Positions 49,892 through 57,861 of a stretch of DNA of 64,000 nt are shown here, piece by piece. Each line of letters begins with the position of its first letter. The first letter of the stretch is position 1. Source of the stretch: Bin75 sp965223955 (GTDB lineage Bacteria > Nitrospirota > Nitrospiria > Nitrospirales > UBA8639); NCBI GenBank assembly GCA_965223955.1, contig OZ245029.1, positions 1,736,001 to 1,800,000 on the forward strand. The letters run 5' to 3'. Under the pieces are notes generated by a model. That model searched no databases and had not been told where the DNA came from. It worked only from the letters and a program-made list of their open reading frames with translations. The position numbers were made by a program, and so were the translations under genes.

Positions 49892-52741
49892 CAGGCGATG
49901 GCCGCCAAAGGGTTGCCGTCCGACCAGCGATCCGGTAATGGGGCGGTTAATATAAAAATTTCCCACGTCGAAGGCTTCGCGAGCCTGGTGAATGTTGGAG
50001 GGGCTTCGAGAGTACAGCCCGCCGGTCAGCGCGAAATCCGATTGCATGGCGACGTGCAAGGCTTCCGTGAACGTTGAGCAACGTAACACTGCGACCACCG
50101 GACCGAATATTTCTTCCCGTGCCAGTCGATGATGCGATTGAATCCCGGTCACGATGACCGGACCCTGGAACCAGCCCTCACCGGTCATCTTTCGATCCAG
50201 CAGTACCGTCCCTTCTTGTTGGGCGATATCGACGTATGCCCGAACATTCCGGAGGGCGCGTTCGTCGATCATCGGTCCCATGTGATGGGCTGGATTCTCC
50301 GGTGGACCAACGTGTAAGCTTTGCGCGGCTTGCCTCAAACGTTCGACAAACTCTTCATACACCGGTTCGAGTACGATGGCCCGGGAACAGGCTGAGCACT
50401 TTTGTCCTTGATAACCGGTGAAAGAGGACAGCACCCCACTCACGGCTTCATCGAGATCTGCGGTTTCATCGACGACGATGGCGTTTTTCCCACCCATTTC
50501 CGCAATGGCACGTTTCACGTGAGATTGACCGGGAGACACCTGTGCGGCCTGTTGGATAATTTGGAGTCCGGCTTCTTTTGACCCGGTGAAGGCGATCACG
50601 TGAATCCGGGGATGGGCGACGAGCGCTTTCCCGATTTCAGGTCCGCCGGGGAGAAGAGACAGTACGCCCTCAGGGAGCCCGGCTTCCTTATAGAGGTCAA
50701 ACACATGATAGCCCATCATCGGCGAGCGTTCCGAAGGCTTGAACAAAACGGTATTACCCGTCACCAAGGCCGCCGAAACCATTCCCGTTGGAATCGCCAA
50801 TGAAAAATTCCACGGGGAAATGACCACGGCCACTCCGCGCGGCAGCCATTCGAGGTGATTCAATTCACCCGGTTCATGTCCCAGGAGTTGCGGACGCCCC
50901 AGGTGCCGTATTTGGCGGGCGTAGAATTCGAGAAAGTCAATGGCTTCGGCAACGTCGGCGTCCGCTTCTCTCCAGGGTTTTCCCGTTTCAAGAATTTCCC
51001 ATGCGGCCAGGTCAAACCGGCGTTGCCTCATGAGTTCCGCCACGCCACGGAGATAATCGGCGCGCGCGCCGGCCGGCGTGGTGCGCCAGGCTTGAAACGC
51101 TTCACGTGCGGCTTGAATTACCGGTTCCAATTCAGCGGGGGAATAACAAGGAACGCGGGCAATGACCTCGTCCGGCCGGCTGGGATTGGTTGAAACCAGT
51201 TCGTCTTTCAACTGCCCAACCGTAGACGGCACCGGGAAGGAAGGGGACTGCCCAAGTTGTCGTTTGACCCGTTCAATAGCCTGAGTCATCGCGTGACGCG
51301 AAGCGTCGCGTGCGAAATCCGTGTGTGGTTCATTGTGAAAATGTGGACGTACGTCCGGTTGAGAGGCAGGAGCCTCTTGGGCAACCGTTGGCTCCGGCGG
51401 GGCGAGTAACGCCTCAAGCGGCGTTTCCTGCTTTCGTTGTTGCGAGAGGAAGGATTCGTTGGAGGTGTTTTCCAACAACCGTCGAACGAGATAGGCCATG
51501 CCGGGCAGGAGTTTTCCGACTGGCGTGTATACTCTCACGCGACGCCCATATTGGACAATGGCGCGTTGCAACGAATCGGCCATGCCATACAGCGACTGGT
51601 ATTCGCATGTCTCCGGGGAGAGATCTTGGGATTGGGCTACGGCCTCGGCATGGGCCAGACTTCGCACATTATGAGTGCCAAAGGCCGGACGGAGCAGCGA
51701 CGGGTGGGCCAGTAATTTTTTGCTGAGATATTCAAAGTTGGCGTCCGTTTCGGTTTTCCGTCTCAACACGGGGATGGGCCAGCCACGTTGCGTGTTTTGA
51801 ATGTTTTCCGCATCCCAATACGCGCCTTTGACCAACCGAATGGTGATGGGTGAGCCGCGTTGTCGGGCCCAATCCACCAGGCGGTCCAGGGTGCGGTCGG
51901 CATCCCGCAGATAGGCCTGGAGGGCAATACCCGCCCACGGGTAGTCCCGATACGCGGGTTCGGAGAAAATCCGCATGAACATGTCATAGGTCAAATCCTT
52001 GAGTTCATAGTGTTCCATGTCAAAAGTCAGAGACGCCGGCAGTTGTAACGCCACATTCAGAATAGGCCGAAGTCGTGAAGCCACACCCTCGAAACTTCCC
52101 TCGGGATCAGCCGGATCCAACTGTGAATACAGGGCGGAAATTTTAACCGACAGGTTGACGCGCGGAATCAATCCAAGGTGATCCCGTTCGAGCAACGGCC
52201 GGCCGGGCCAACCTTGGGCCTGTTCATGATACCCGCGAAGGGCATCCAAACACCGGTCTCGATACCCATCGGCTTCTGCTTCGCTGACGGTCGTTTCACC
52301 CAACAGATCAACCGACGCACAGCGTCCCGATCGCCACAGGTGCTTCAGAACCGGCATCGCGCCGTGTATGGAGTCTCCGGCGATAAACGTATAGGCCATG
52401 CGCGTGAATTGCCGGCGCAGCACGAGGGCTCCGACGTGGGCGCCGATCCAGGTGGTGGGAAGCTTCTGCAGAGACCACTTGAGGGATTGGGGAAGAATGG
52501 GAGTGTGACTGAAGTATTCGGCAAGGAGTCGAGTAAATTGTTCATCCGTTTTGAGGGTAGGGAGCACGTCCACAAAGCGGAAGAGTTGAACTTTGAAATC
52601 CTCATCCTGCATGCCCCAGTCCATGAGGAGGTCATTCCACCAGCGTTGACTCAGTACCGCCGGGGTGCCGGCCTTACAGTGCTCGGCCAACGTGCGGCCG
52701 ATATGCTGAATGGATGGTTCGAGGATTTTCCCCGCGTGCAT
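49766..52741 (-). CDS. putA: Bifunctional proline dehydrogenase / pyrroline-5-carboxylate dehydrogenase
   Basis: 991 residues. The N-terminal PRODH barrel has VNLSVKISALYSQLDPADPEG, DMEHYELKDLTYDMFMRIF, IRLVKGAYWDAENI and AFGTHNVRSLAHA. The C-terminal aldehyde dehydrogenase has SPWNFSLAIPTGMVSAALVTGNTVLFKPSE, AFTGSKEAGLQI, EMGGKNAIVVDETADLDEAV and the catalytic cysteine in GYQGQKCSACSRAIV. Oxidises proline to glutamate via channelled intermediates, feeding electrons to quinone. No N-terminal ribbon-helix-helix, so it is the non-repressor form. The promoter end is packed with REPs. Confidence 0.95.
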   Translation of the reverse strand: MHAGKILEPSIQHIGRTLAEHCKAGTPAVLSQRWWNDLLMDWGMQDEDFKVQLFRFVDVLPTLKTDEQFTRLLAEYFSHTPILPQSLKWSLQKLPTTWIGAHVGALVLRRQFTRMAYTFIAGDSIHGAMPVLKHLWRSGRCASVDLLGETTVSEAEADGYRDRCLDALRGYHEQAQGWPGRPLLERDHLGLIPRVNLSVKISALYSQLDPADPEGSFEGVASRLRPILNVALQLPASLTFDMEHYELKDLTYDMFMRIFSEPAYRDYPWAGIALQAYLRDADRTLDRLVDWARQRGSPITIRLVKGAYWDAENIQNTQRGWPIPVLRRKTETDANFEYLSKKLLAHPSLLRPAFGTHNVRSLAHAEAVAQSQDLSPETCEYQSLYGMADSLQRAIVQYGRRVRVYTPVGKLLPGMAYLVRRLLENTSNESFLSQQRKQETPLEALLAPPEPTVAQEAPASQPDVRPHFHNEPHTDFARDASRHAMTQAIERVKRQLGQSPSFPVPSTVGQLKDELVSTNPSRPDEVIARVPCYSPAELEPVIQAAREAFQAWRTTPAGARADYLRGVAELMRQRRFDLAAWEILETGKPWREADADVAEAIDFLEFYARQIRHLGRPQLLGHEPGELNHLEWLPRGVAVVISPWNFSLAIPTGMVSAALVTGNTVLFKPSERSPMMGYHVFDLYKEAGLPEGVLSLLPGGPEIGKALVAHPRIHVIAFTGSKEAGLQIIQQAAQVSPGQSHVKRAIAEMGGKNAIVVDETADLDEAVSGVLSSFTGYQGQKCSACSRAIVLEPVYEEFVERLRQAAQSLHVGPPENPAHHMGPMIDERALRNVRAYVDIAQQEGTVLLDRKMTGEGWFQGPVIVTGIQSHHRLAREEIFGPVVAVLRCSTFTEALHVAMQSDFALTGGLYSRSPSNIHQAREAFDVGNFYINRPITGSLVGRQPFGGHRLSGVGTKAGGDGYLEQFMVQRLTCENTMRRGFAPAGQDRTTL

Positions 52742-52754
52742 GGCAGCCTTCTAC

Positions 52755-53231
52755 CTTCATTGTACTCCTCTGTCGATCAGTCGGGTAGGTTGGGTAGGTC
52801 GGATTAGTAGCCCAGCCCAGTAGGTCGGATTAGCGCAGCGTAATCCGACAATTAAGCCTTCCCAATGGCCTTGAGGTACTGTTAATTTGTGGTCCGATGG
52901 GGTATGGTTTTCATCGTGGTCGAGTCGGGTAGGTCGGATTAGCGAAGCGTAATCCGACAGGTTCCTACGAGACTTCCCACCCTCACCTTCATCCTCTCCC
53001 ATCAAGGGAGAGGAGATTTTCCTTACCCCTCGCCCCTGGCGGGAGAGGGCAGGGTGAGCGAAGATGTCGGGTTACGCCTTCGGCTAACCCGACCTACAGG
53101 GGTACTCCTCTCCTTCTGTCGGATTACGCTGCGCTAATCCGACCTACGAGGACAAGTACTACCTTCATTGTACTCCTCTGTCGATCAGTCGGGTAGGTTG
53201 GGTAGGTCGGATTAGCGAAGCGTAATCCGAC
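52755..53231. repeat. REP cluster upstream of putA and hicB
   Basis: REPs at 52820-52849, 52929-52958, 53066-53097 (GGGTTA, inverse), 53118-53147 (inverse) and 53202-53231. The segment ACCTTCATTGTACTCCTCTG with its continuation up to the following REP occurs twice (about 52751-52806 and 53161-53213), so the cluster itself contains a direct duplication of over 50 bp. Between them lies the genome-wide sequence CTCCCATCAAGGGAGAGGAG. Confidence 0.85.
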
Positions 53232-53267
53232 AATCAGGCTGTATGGCCCATAGCACGGAGATCAGGT

Positions 53268-53450
53268 ATGGCGAATCAAAGTCAATTTAAAGTAGAGCTT
53301 GAGCAAGAAGAAGATGGCCGCTGGATTGGAGAAGTTCCGTCTCTTCCTGGTGTGATGGCGTATGGCGCCACTCGTTCTGAGGCACAAGCTGCCGTCCAAG
53401 CACTTGCCCTTCGGGTCTTGGCTGACAGACAGCCTGAAGTCCTCTCGTAG
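53268..53450 (+). CDS. HicB-like antitoxin domain protein, apparently without HicA
   Basis: 60 residues: the UPF0150/HicB fold only, FKVELEQEEDGRWIGEVPSLPGVMAYGATRSEAQAAVQALALRVLADR. No DNA-binding domain follows, as in many short HicB proteins. HicA would normally lie next to it, but both flanks are REPs and I see no HicA frame. The stop codon TAG (53448-53450) is part of the GTAG foot of a REP, so the repeat trimmed or replaced the original end. It is an orphan antitoxin, or a stray nitrogenous-stress type small protein. Confidence 0.8.
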   Translation: MANQSQFKVELEQEEDGRWIGEVPSLPGVMAYGATRSEAQAAVQALALRVLADRQPEVLS

Positions 53451-53637
53451 GTCGGGTTAGCGAAGCGTAACCCGACAATCAGAAGCGTAATCCGACAATC
53501 AGGCTCGTGGGTCCGCCACGTTGGTCGAACAGACACAGGCCTGCGGTGTTGGGTGACACGGGCATTGTCGGGTTACGCCTTCGGCTAACCCGACCTACAG
53601 GGGTACTGTCGGATTACGCTACGCTAATCCGACCTAC
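53447..53637. repeat. REPs downstream of hicB
   Basis: 53447-53476 (GGGTTA stem with a GCGAAGC tip, a hybrid of two classes; its foot is the hicB stop), 53567-53598 (GGGTTA, inverse) and 53608-53637 (GGATTA, inverse). The last opens a 70-base direct repeat whose other copy is 54384-54453. Confidence 0.88.
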
Positions 53638-54453
53638 AGCTACTACAGCTACGGCAAGGGTTTATTTTTTCTGGCACTACCGTCGGGAATGACAGATTCG
53701 GGCTATGTTCATATCAATGAGAGCGAGTAGGTCGGATTAGCGCAGCGTAATCCGACAATTCCGCCAAGCCCGTCGCGTTGCTCACCTCTCTATTCATGAC
53801 CAATTTCCTCGTCCAACATCGGCTCCGTAGCGCCCCACTCTTTCGGATAAAGTCTCTCCTGGACGTATTGCCGGAAACTCGAATGCGGCCAGTCCCAAGG
53901 TCGCCGCACCTGCCCATGTTTCACCGGATTGTAATGAATGTACTCCACATGCTGCCGGTAATCTTCCTCATTCCGAATGAGGTGCTCCCAATACCGAGCT
54001 TGCCACACGGCGGGCTCCCTCAGCCGGGGGTGCCTTGAGTCATGGGGACGGCGAGGCGGGTAATGTTTTGTTACCCAGGTTTTGATCAATCGCCACCGGG
54101 TCGGATAGTCGTCATCAGTCGCCGGGAGGGTCCAGATACAGTGGAGATGGTTGGGCAAGACGACCATGGCGTTGACCATAAACGGGTGATTGGCGTTGAC
54201 GTGGTGAAAGGCTTGGCGCACGAGTTGAATGGTCCCCTCATCACAGAACAGCTTTCGTCTTCGTGCGGTGACGACGGTAAAGAAGTAAGTGCCGCCGGGT
54301 ACGAACGTTCGTCGATATTGCATGGTGTCGGCCTTCTGTCGGATTACGCTGCGCTAATCCGACCTACGAGGACAAGGACGATTGTCGGATTACGCTTCGC
54401 TAATCCGACCTACAGCTACTACAGCTACGGCAAGGATTTATTTTTCCTGGCAC
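53608..54453. mobile_element. REP-RAYT unit bounded by 70-bp direct repeats
   Basis: Left boundary repeat 53608-53677, right 54384-54453; each begins with a REP (CTAC foot) followed by CTACAGCTACGGCAAGG and TTTATTTTT-CTGGCAC. The right copy includes the stop and last codons of the gene at 54438, and the left copy is its echo. Inside, REPs at 53727-53756 (GTAG left) and 54338-54367 (CTAC right) stand in inverted orientation on either side of the RAYT gene. Confidence 0.8.
53790..54323 (-). CDS. REP-associated tyrosine transposase (RAYT, TnpA_REP)
   Basis: 177 residues of the Y1/HUH superfamily. VPGGTYFFTVVTARRRKLF, the metal-binding HUH motif in VLPNHLHCIW (H59 and H61), the WRLIKTWVTKHY helix, and the catalytic tyrosine region VEYIHYNPVKHG (Tyr128), closing with RPWDWPHSSFRQYV. 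RAYTs bind and cut single-stranded REP hairpins at the GTAG foot; each tends to be flanked by its own REPs, as here at 53727 and 54338. All motif residues are present, so the enzyme may be active on the REPs spread over the window. Confidence 0.93.
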   Translation of the reverse strand: MQYRRTFVPGGTYFFTVVTARRRKLFCDEGTIQLVRQAFHHVNANHPFMVNAMVVLPNHLHCIWTLPATDDDYPTRWRLIKTWVTKHYPPRRPHDSRHPRLREPAVWQARYWEHLIRNEEDYRQHVEYIHYNPVKHGQVRRPWDWPHSSFRQYVQERLYPKEWGATEPMLDEEIGHE

Positions 54454-55628
54454 GGTTTCAGGCGGCGGCCGGTGATGTTGCCGTTCGGCCCCAGGTTATT
54501 CACAAAGGTGCCTGAGAGGAGTTGATCTTTTTCACTCAGCAGAAGGCTTTCTTCTTGCACGATTCCTTGTGGAAATTCCCATCGGATGTAGACGGTATCC
54601 CCTTGGACCCGGATCGTGGCCGGCTGGGGATCCATCCGGTGGTATTGTGATGGGGGAGGGTAGACCATGACCGTTTTATGGTCGCCATGGTTCTGGTGAT
54701 TATGTATGAGCCATTGCCACGTCCCACACAGTCGTCGAAGACCTTTTTCGTTCTTTTGATCGTTGTTCCATTGTTGGATCGCCTGCCACTTGGTCCATGC
54801 TTGCTGCTCGTTCCTGACGTGTAATTGCAGGAGGGTAGCCTGGACGTATGCCGTCGTCGTCGGTAGAAAAGACAGCCGGAGAAATCGATTGATGGATGGA
54901 TCAGGGTCACCCTGAAGGTGCTTCTCGTGCCGGCCATCCTGTGCAGGCTGGCGATCCCAGGCTTCCCGTAATCGCTTCCGCACCCCTGCTGAGCCTTCGG
55001 TTTGTGCCAGAGTCAGCCAACTGTTTGGAGTGCCGATCCAGTCCGGATACTGTTCATGAAGGAATTGCGTGAATAAAGAGTAGTGTGGAGAGAGTGGTGG
55101 CGTGACGGGTTCCATGGGCTGCAATTGTGCAATGGTCCTGACCAGGGCCAGGATATCAGGCAGGTCCGGTTGGAATTGCTTGAGCCACTCGAGTTGTTGT
55201 TGTCGGCTGTCGAGAATCGAATGCATCATGGGCGTCTTCCCCTGATCGAAAGCGGTCAGGAGGTCGTTCGTGAGATGCCACATGGTGAGATTCGCCATGA
55301 AGGGCGGCAGGTGTTGCGTGAGCCCATTCGGGAGGGCTGGTTGGGTCCGTCTGCGTTGTCGCAGCCCTTTGGGCAATTCGAGGGAGGATCTGAACGTTTT
55401 CAGGAAAAAGAGAGTGGCGTCTTTATCAGAAACAATGTCGTGTGTTTGAGAACCCGTTTCCCGCAGGAGATCTGCAAAATCAGTGTCCTTTGCCAAAAGA
55501 CTGTGCGGCCATACCAGGAAAGCCGCGAGGATGAGAACCTTAACCCCTATGGACGCATCACGACTCCAGCAGGGCGATTTGAATCCCACAACGCGAGGAA
55601 CGTTCGGAATGCCATGTGATGCACACAT
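54438..55628 (-). CDS. Hypothetical exported protein
   Basis: About 396 residues. A basic head, then a hydrophobic signal (VKVLILAAFLVWPHSLLAK) starting about 30 residues in, so the true start may be internal. Mature part: largely helical with WLKQFQPDLPDILALVRTIAQL and a TPR-like middle, then a C-terminal beta domain (ATIRVQGDTVYIRWEFPQGIVQEESLLLSEKDQLLSGTFVNN) that resembles a lipocalin-like or META-type barrel. I recognise no family. Its last codons and stop are duplicated at 53655-53677 beyond the RAYT unit, which suggests the unit landed next to its 3' end. Confidence 0.65.
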   Translation of the reverse strand: MCASHGIPNVPRVVGFKSPCWSRDASIGVKVLILAAFLVWPHSLLAKDTDFADLLRETGSQTHDIVSDKDATLFFLKTFRSSLELPKGLRQRRRTQPALPNGLTQHLPPFMANLTMWHLTNDLLTAFDQGKTPMMHSILDSRQQQLEWLKQFQPDLPDILALVRTIAQLQPMEPVTPPLSPHYSLFTQFLHEQYPDWIGTPNSWLTLAQTEGSAGVRKRLREAWDRQPAQDGRHEKHLQGDPDPSINRFLRLSFLPTTTAYVQATLLQLHVRNEQQAWTKWQAIQQWNNDQKNEKGLRRLCGTWQWLIHNHQNHGDHKTVMVYPPPSQYHRMDPQPATIRVQGDTVYIRWEFPQGIVQEESLLLSEKDQLLSGTFVNNLGPNGNITGRRLKPCQEK

Positions 55629-55670
55629 GCTCAAGGTGCGCGTTGGCTTCGATTGAGCCCCGACGAAGCG

Positions 55671-56486
55671 TTAAACGGGTAATTGTTTTTTGAGAAAAGA
55701 GATGGTGTCGTCCCAAGCTTGCTTGGCCGCTGATTCATTGTAGAGGTTAGGCTGCACTTGATCACAAAATCCGTTGCTTGTGCCGGGATATTGACGTATT
55801 TCTACGGTTTTTCCCGATTCCTGTGCGATTTTCGTCAGTTGCGCAAGCCCTTCGGCCGTTACGGTATCATCAGTTTCGGCAGCATGGTACAGGAGCGGGC
55901 AATACATGTTCTTGATCGAATCCAGCGGCTCGGGAAGTTTCCCGTAAAAGGAGACGGCGGCTCGCAACCGCTTTCGTTTGAGGGCAAAGAGGATGGCTAC
56001 GGTTCCGCCCAAGCCCAACCCGACCGCGGCATGCGCGTTCCGTAGGGTAAATTCCAGGTTAGGGTCTTCGGGTAGATTCGCGTTCAAAAATTCGCATGAG
56101 GCATTGACGTCCTTCAGGACCGTGGTGAAGTCGATTCTTTCCGAGAGCGCATCGGCAACTTCGGCATTGGCCGTGACCATGCCGCCCTGCCGGCCGTACA
56201 GGTTCGGGACAATGACCACGTAACCTTCACAGGCCAGTCGCATAGCCATCTCTTTAGAGTCCGGCGTCAACCCCCATTTTCCGTGAAGCAGGACAATGGA
56301 AGGGAATTTCCCTTTTTCTTGTGGCCAGAATTGAAGGCCTTGGACTTGATGTTCTTTTGGGATTCTCGTCGCGGCATAGGGGTCAACCATCTGGTCTTTA
56401 TGGGTATCGAAAACCCCCTTGCTGGAAAAACGAACGGATCTATACCCGATTTGGTTCAAGGTAAAGGGTGGGGGGTGATCCGACAT
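55671..56486 (-). CDS. Dienelactone-hydrolase-family protein lacking catalytic residues
   Basis: 271 residues with the alpha/beta hydrolase fold of the DLH family: FPSIVLLHGKWGLTPDSKEMAMRLACEGYVVIVPNLYGRQGG, then a helix and the elbow AHAAVGLGLGGTVAILFALKRKRLRAAVSFYGKLP. The family nucleophile (Cys or Ser in G-x-C-x-G-G) is glycine here, G158. The histidine in the usual YPG-x-x-HGF is asparagine (YPGTSNGF, N238). An acidic residue (D206 or D207) remains. So it is probably not a hydrolase; it may bind a ligand or partner. No signal peptide. Confidence 0.82.
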   Translation of the reverse strand: MSDHPPPFTLNQIGYRSVRFSSKGVFDTHKDQMVDPYAATRIPKEHQVQGLQFWPQEKGKFPSIVLLHGKWGLTPDSKEMAMRLACEGYVVIVPNLYGRQGGMVTANAEVADALSERIDFTTVLKDVNASCEFLNANLPEDPNLEFTLRNAHAAVGLGLGGTVAILFALKRKRLRAAVSFYGKLPEPLDSIKNMYCPLLYHAAETDDTVTAEGLAQLTKIAQESGKTVEIRQYPGTSNGFCDQVQPNLYNESAAKQAWDDTISFLKKQLPV

Positions 56487-56584
56487 GGTGGCTTTCGTAG
56501 ATGACTCAGGTTTAAGAAGCGAAAAGAACTATATCGACCGGGTCGAAGTCTTGTCAACGAATGAGATTGTCGGGTTACGCTATT

Positions 56585-56673
56585 GTCGGATTACGCTACG
56601 CTAATCCGACCTACGAGAGCTACGAGAGCTACGAGAGCCCTGTAGGTTGGGTTAGCCGAAGGCGTAACCCAAC
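56585..56673. repeat. REP pair: GGATTA class and TTGGGTTA class
   Basis: 56585-56614 (inverse, GGATTA) and 56642-56673 (GTAGGTTGGGTTA...TAACCCAAC). The ACGAGAGCT unit between them is repeated three times. The thiI stop is seven bases from the second REP. Confidence 0.9.
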
Positions 56674-56679
56674 AATCCC

Positions 56680-57861
56680 CTACGAAGCATGAAAAGAAAA
56701 TTCGGCGAGTTCGGCGGTTTCCATCCCTTCCCTGGCCATTCCTTGGATGGGCAGGGCATTTTCAGCTTGTTGAATGGCGTCGAGCCGACAGCGCGTATTC
56801 GGATGACGTGGGACAAACAACGTACAACAATCCTGGTCCGGTTCGATGGACGTTTCAAAGGTTCCGATTTGTTGTGCTTCATTGGTAATTTCGATTTTGT
56901 CCATACCGATCAATGGACGAAGAATAGGGAGGTGAGTCACTTGGCTCACGGTTTGGAGGTTTTCTGCGGTTTGGGAGGCGACTTGTCCGAGACTGTCACC
57001 GGTGACTAACCCCCAGCACTGTTCTTTTTCGGCCAGTTGTTCCGCAATGCGCATCATCATCCGCCGATACAGGACGACGCGAATAGGGGCGGGAGAACCG
57101 GCGACGATTTGGCGTTGAATCTCCCCGAACGGGACAAAGTACAAGCGAGCCGCCAATTGATAGCGCGTGAGAAGGGAAACGAGATCGCGCACTTTTTCTT
57201 CGGAAGTCCGTGAGAGATAGGGCCGGCTGTGGAAATGAACGAAGATGACCTTACAGCCCCGCTTCATCATCCGGTAGGCGGCTACCGGCGAGTCGATGCC
57301 TCCCGAGATAAGGCAAAGCACGTTGCGACTGATGCCCGTAGGGAGTCCTCCCGGCCCCGGGTATTTGACGAGCGAGAAGTACGCGGTGTGATCGACGATT
57401 TCGACGACAACGTTGACGTCTGCTCCGTTCAGACGAACTCGTTTCCCGGTCGCGGCACACAAGTACGCGCCGATTTCCCTGTTCAGTTCAACGGAGGTTT
57501 TTGAAAACCGTTTGTCCGCGCGCTTGGTTGTGACACGAAAGGTCTCAAACGTCGTCGATTGAAGCGTGGTTTCAATGGCTTTGCACAGCGGCGTGATCTC
57601 CGGCGTTTCGTAGTCGATCGGCAGGGAATAGGCCAAGGAATAATTCGCCACCCCGAAAGTATGACGAATGCGATCCTGAACGTCTTCCCAGGACGACTCG
57701 TTCGTGAAGGTGACCCGGATACGACCGGACAGCGATTTGACTTCGGTGACGTCAGTCTTTTTAAGAGAGTTCCGGAGATGCTGAATCAAGCGTTGTTCGA
57801 AAAATCCCCGGTTACGGCCCTTGAGCGCCAGTTCGTGATAGTGAACCAAGGCATAGGGCAT
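56680..57861 (-). CDS. thiI: tRNA 4-thiouridine synthase
   Basis: 393 residues. Ferredoxin-like and THUMP domains (ALVHYHELALKGRNRGFFEQRL, RVTTKRADKRF) are followed by the PP-loop ATPase (LCLISGGIDSPVAAYRMMKRGCKVIFVHFHS) and LVTGDSLGQVASQTAENLQ. No C-terminal rhodanese domain, so sulfur is delivered to a cysteine in the core (CCTLFVP). It makes s4U8 in tRNA and may also serve the thiazole moiety of thiamine. The ATG overlaps the trxB stop (TAATG). It is the last gene of coaE-trxB-thiI. Confidence 0.95.
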   Translation of the reverse strand: MPYALVHYHELALKGRNRGFFEQRLIQHLRNSLKKTDVTEVKSLSGRIRVTFTNESSWEDVQDRIRHTFGVANYSLAYSLPIDYETPEITPLCKAIETTLQSTTFETFRVTTKRADKRFSKTSVELNREIGAYLCAATGKRVRLNGADVNVVVEIVDHTAYFSLVKYPGPGGLPTGISRNVLCLISGGIDSPVAAYRMMKRGCKVIFVHFHSRPYLSRTSEEKVRDLVSLLTRYQLAARLYFVPFGEIQRQIVAGSPAPIRVVLYRRMMMRIAEQLAEKEQCWGLVTGDSLGQVASQTAENLQTVSQVTHLPILRPLIGMDKIEITNEAQQIGTFETSIEPDQDCCTLFVPRHPNTRCRLDAIQQAENALPIQGMAREGMETAELAEFSFHAS

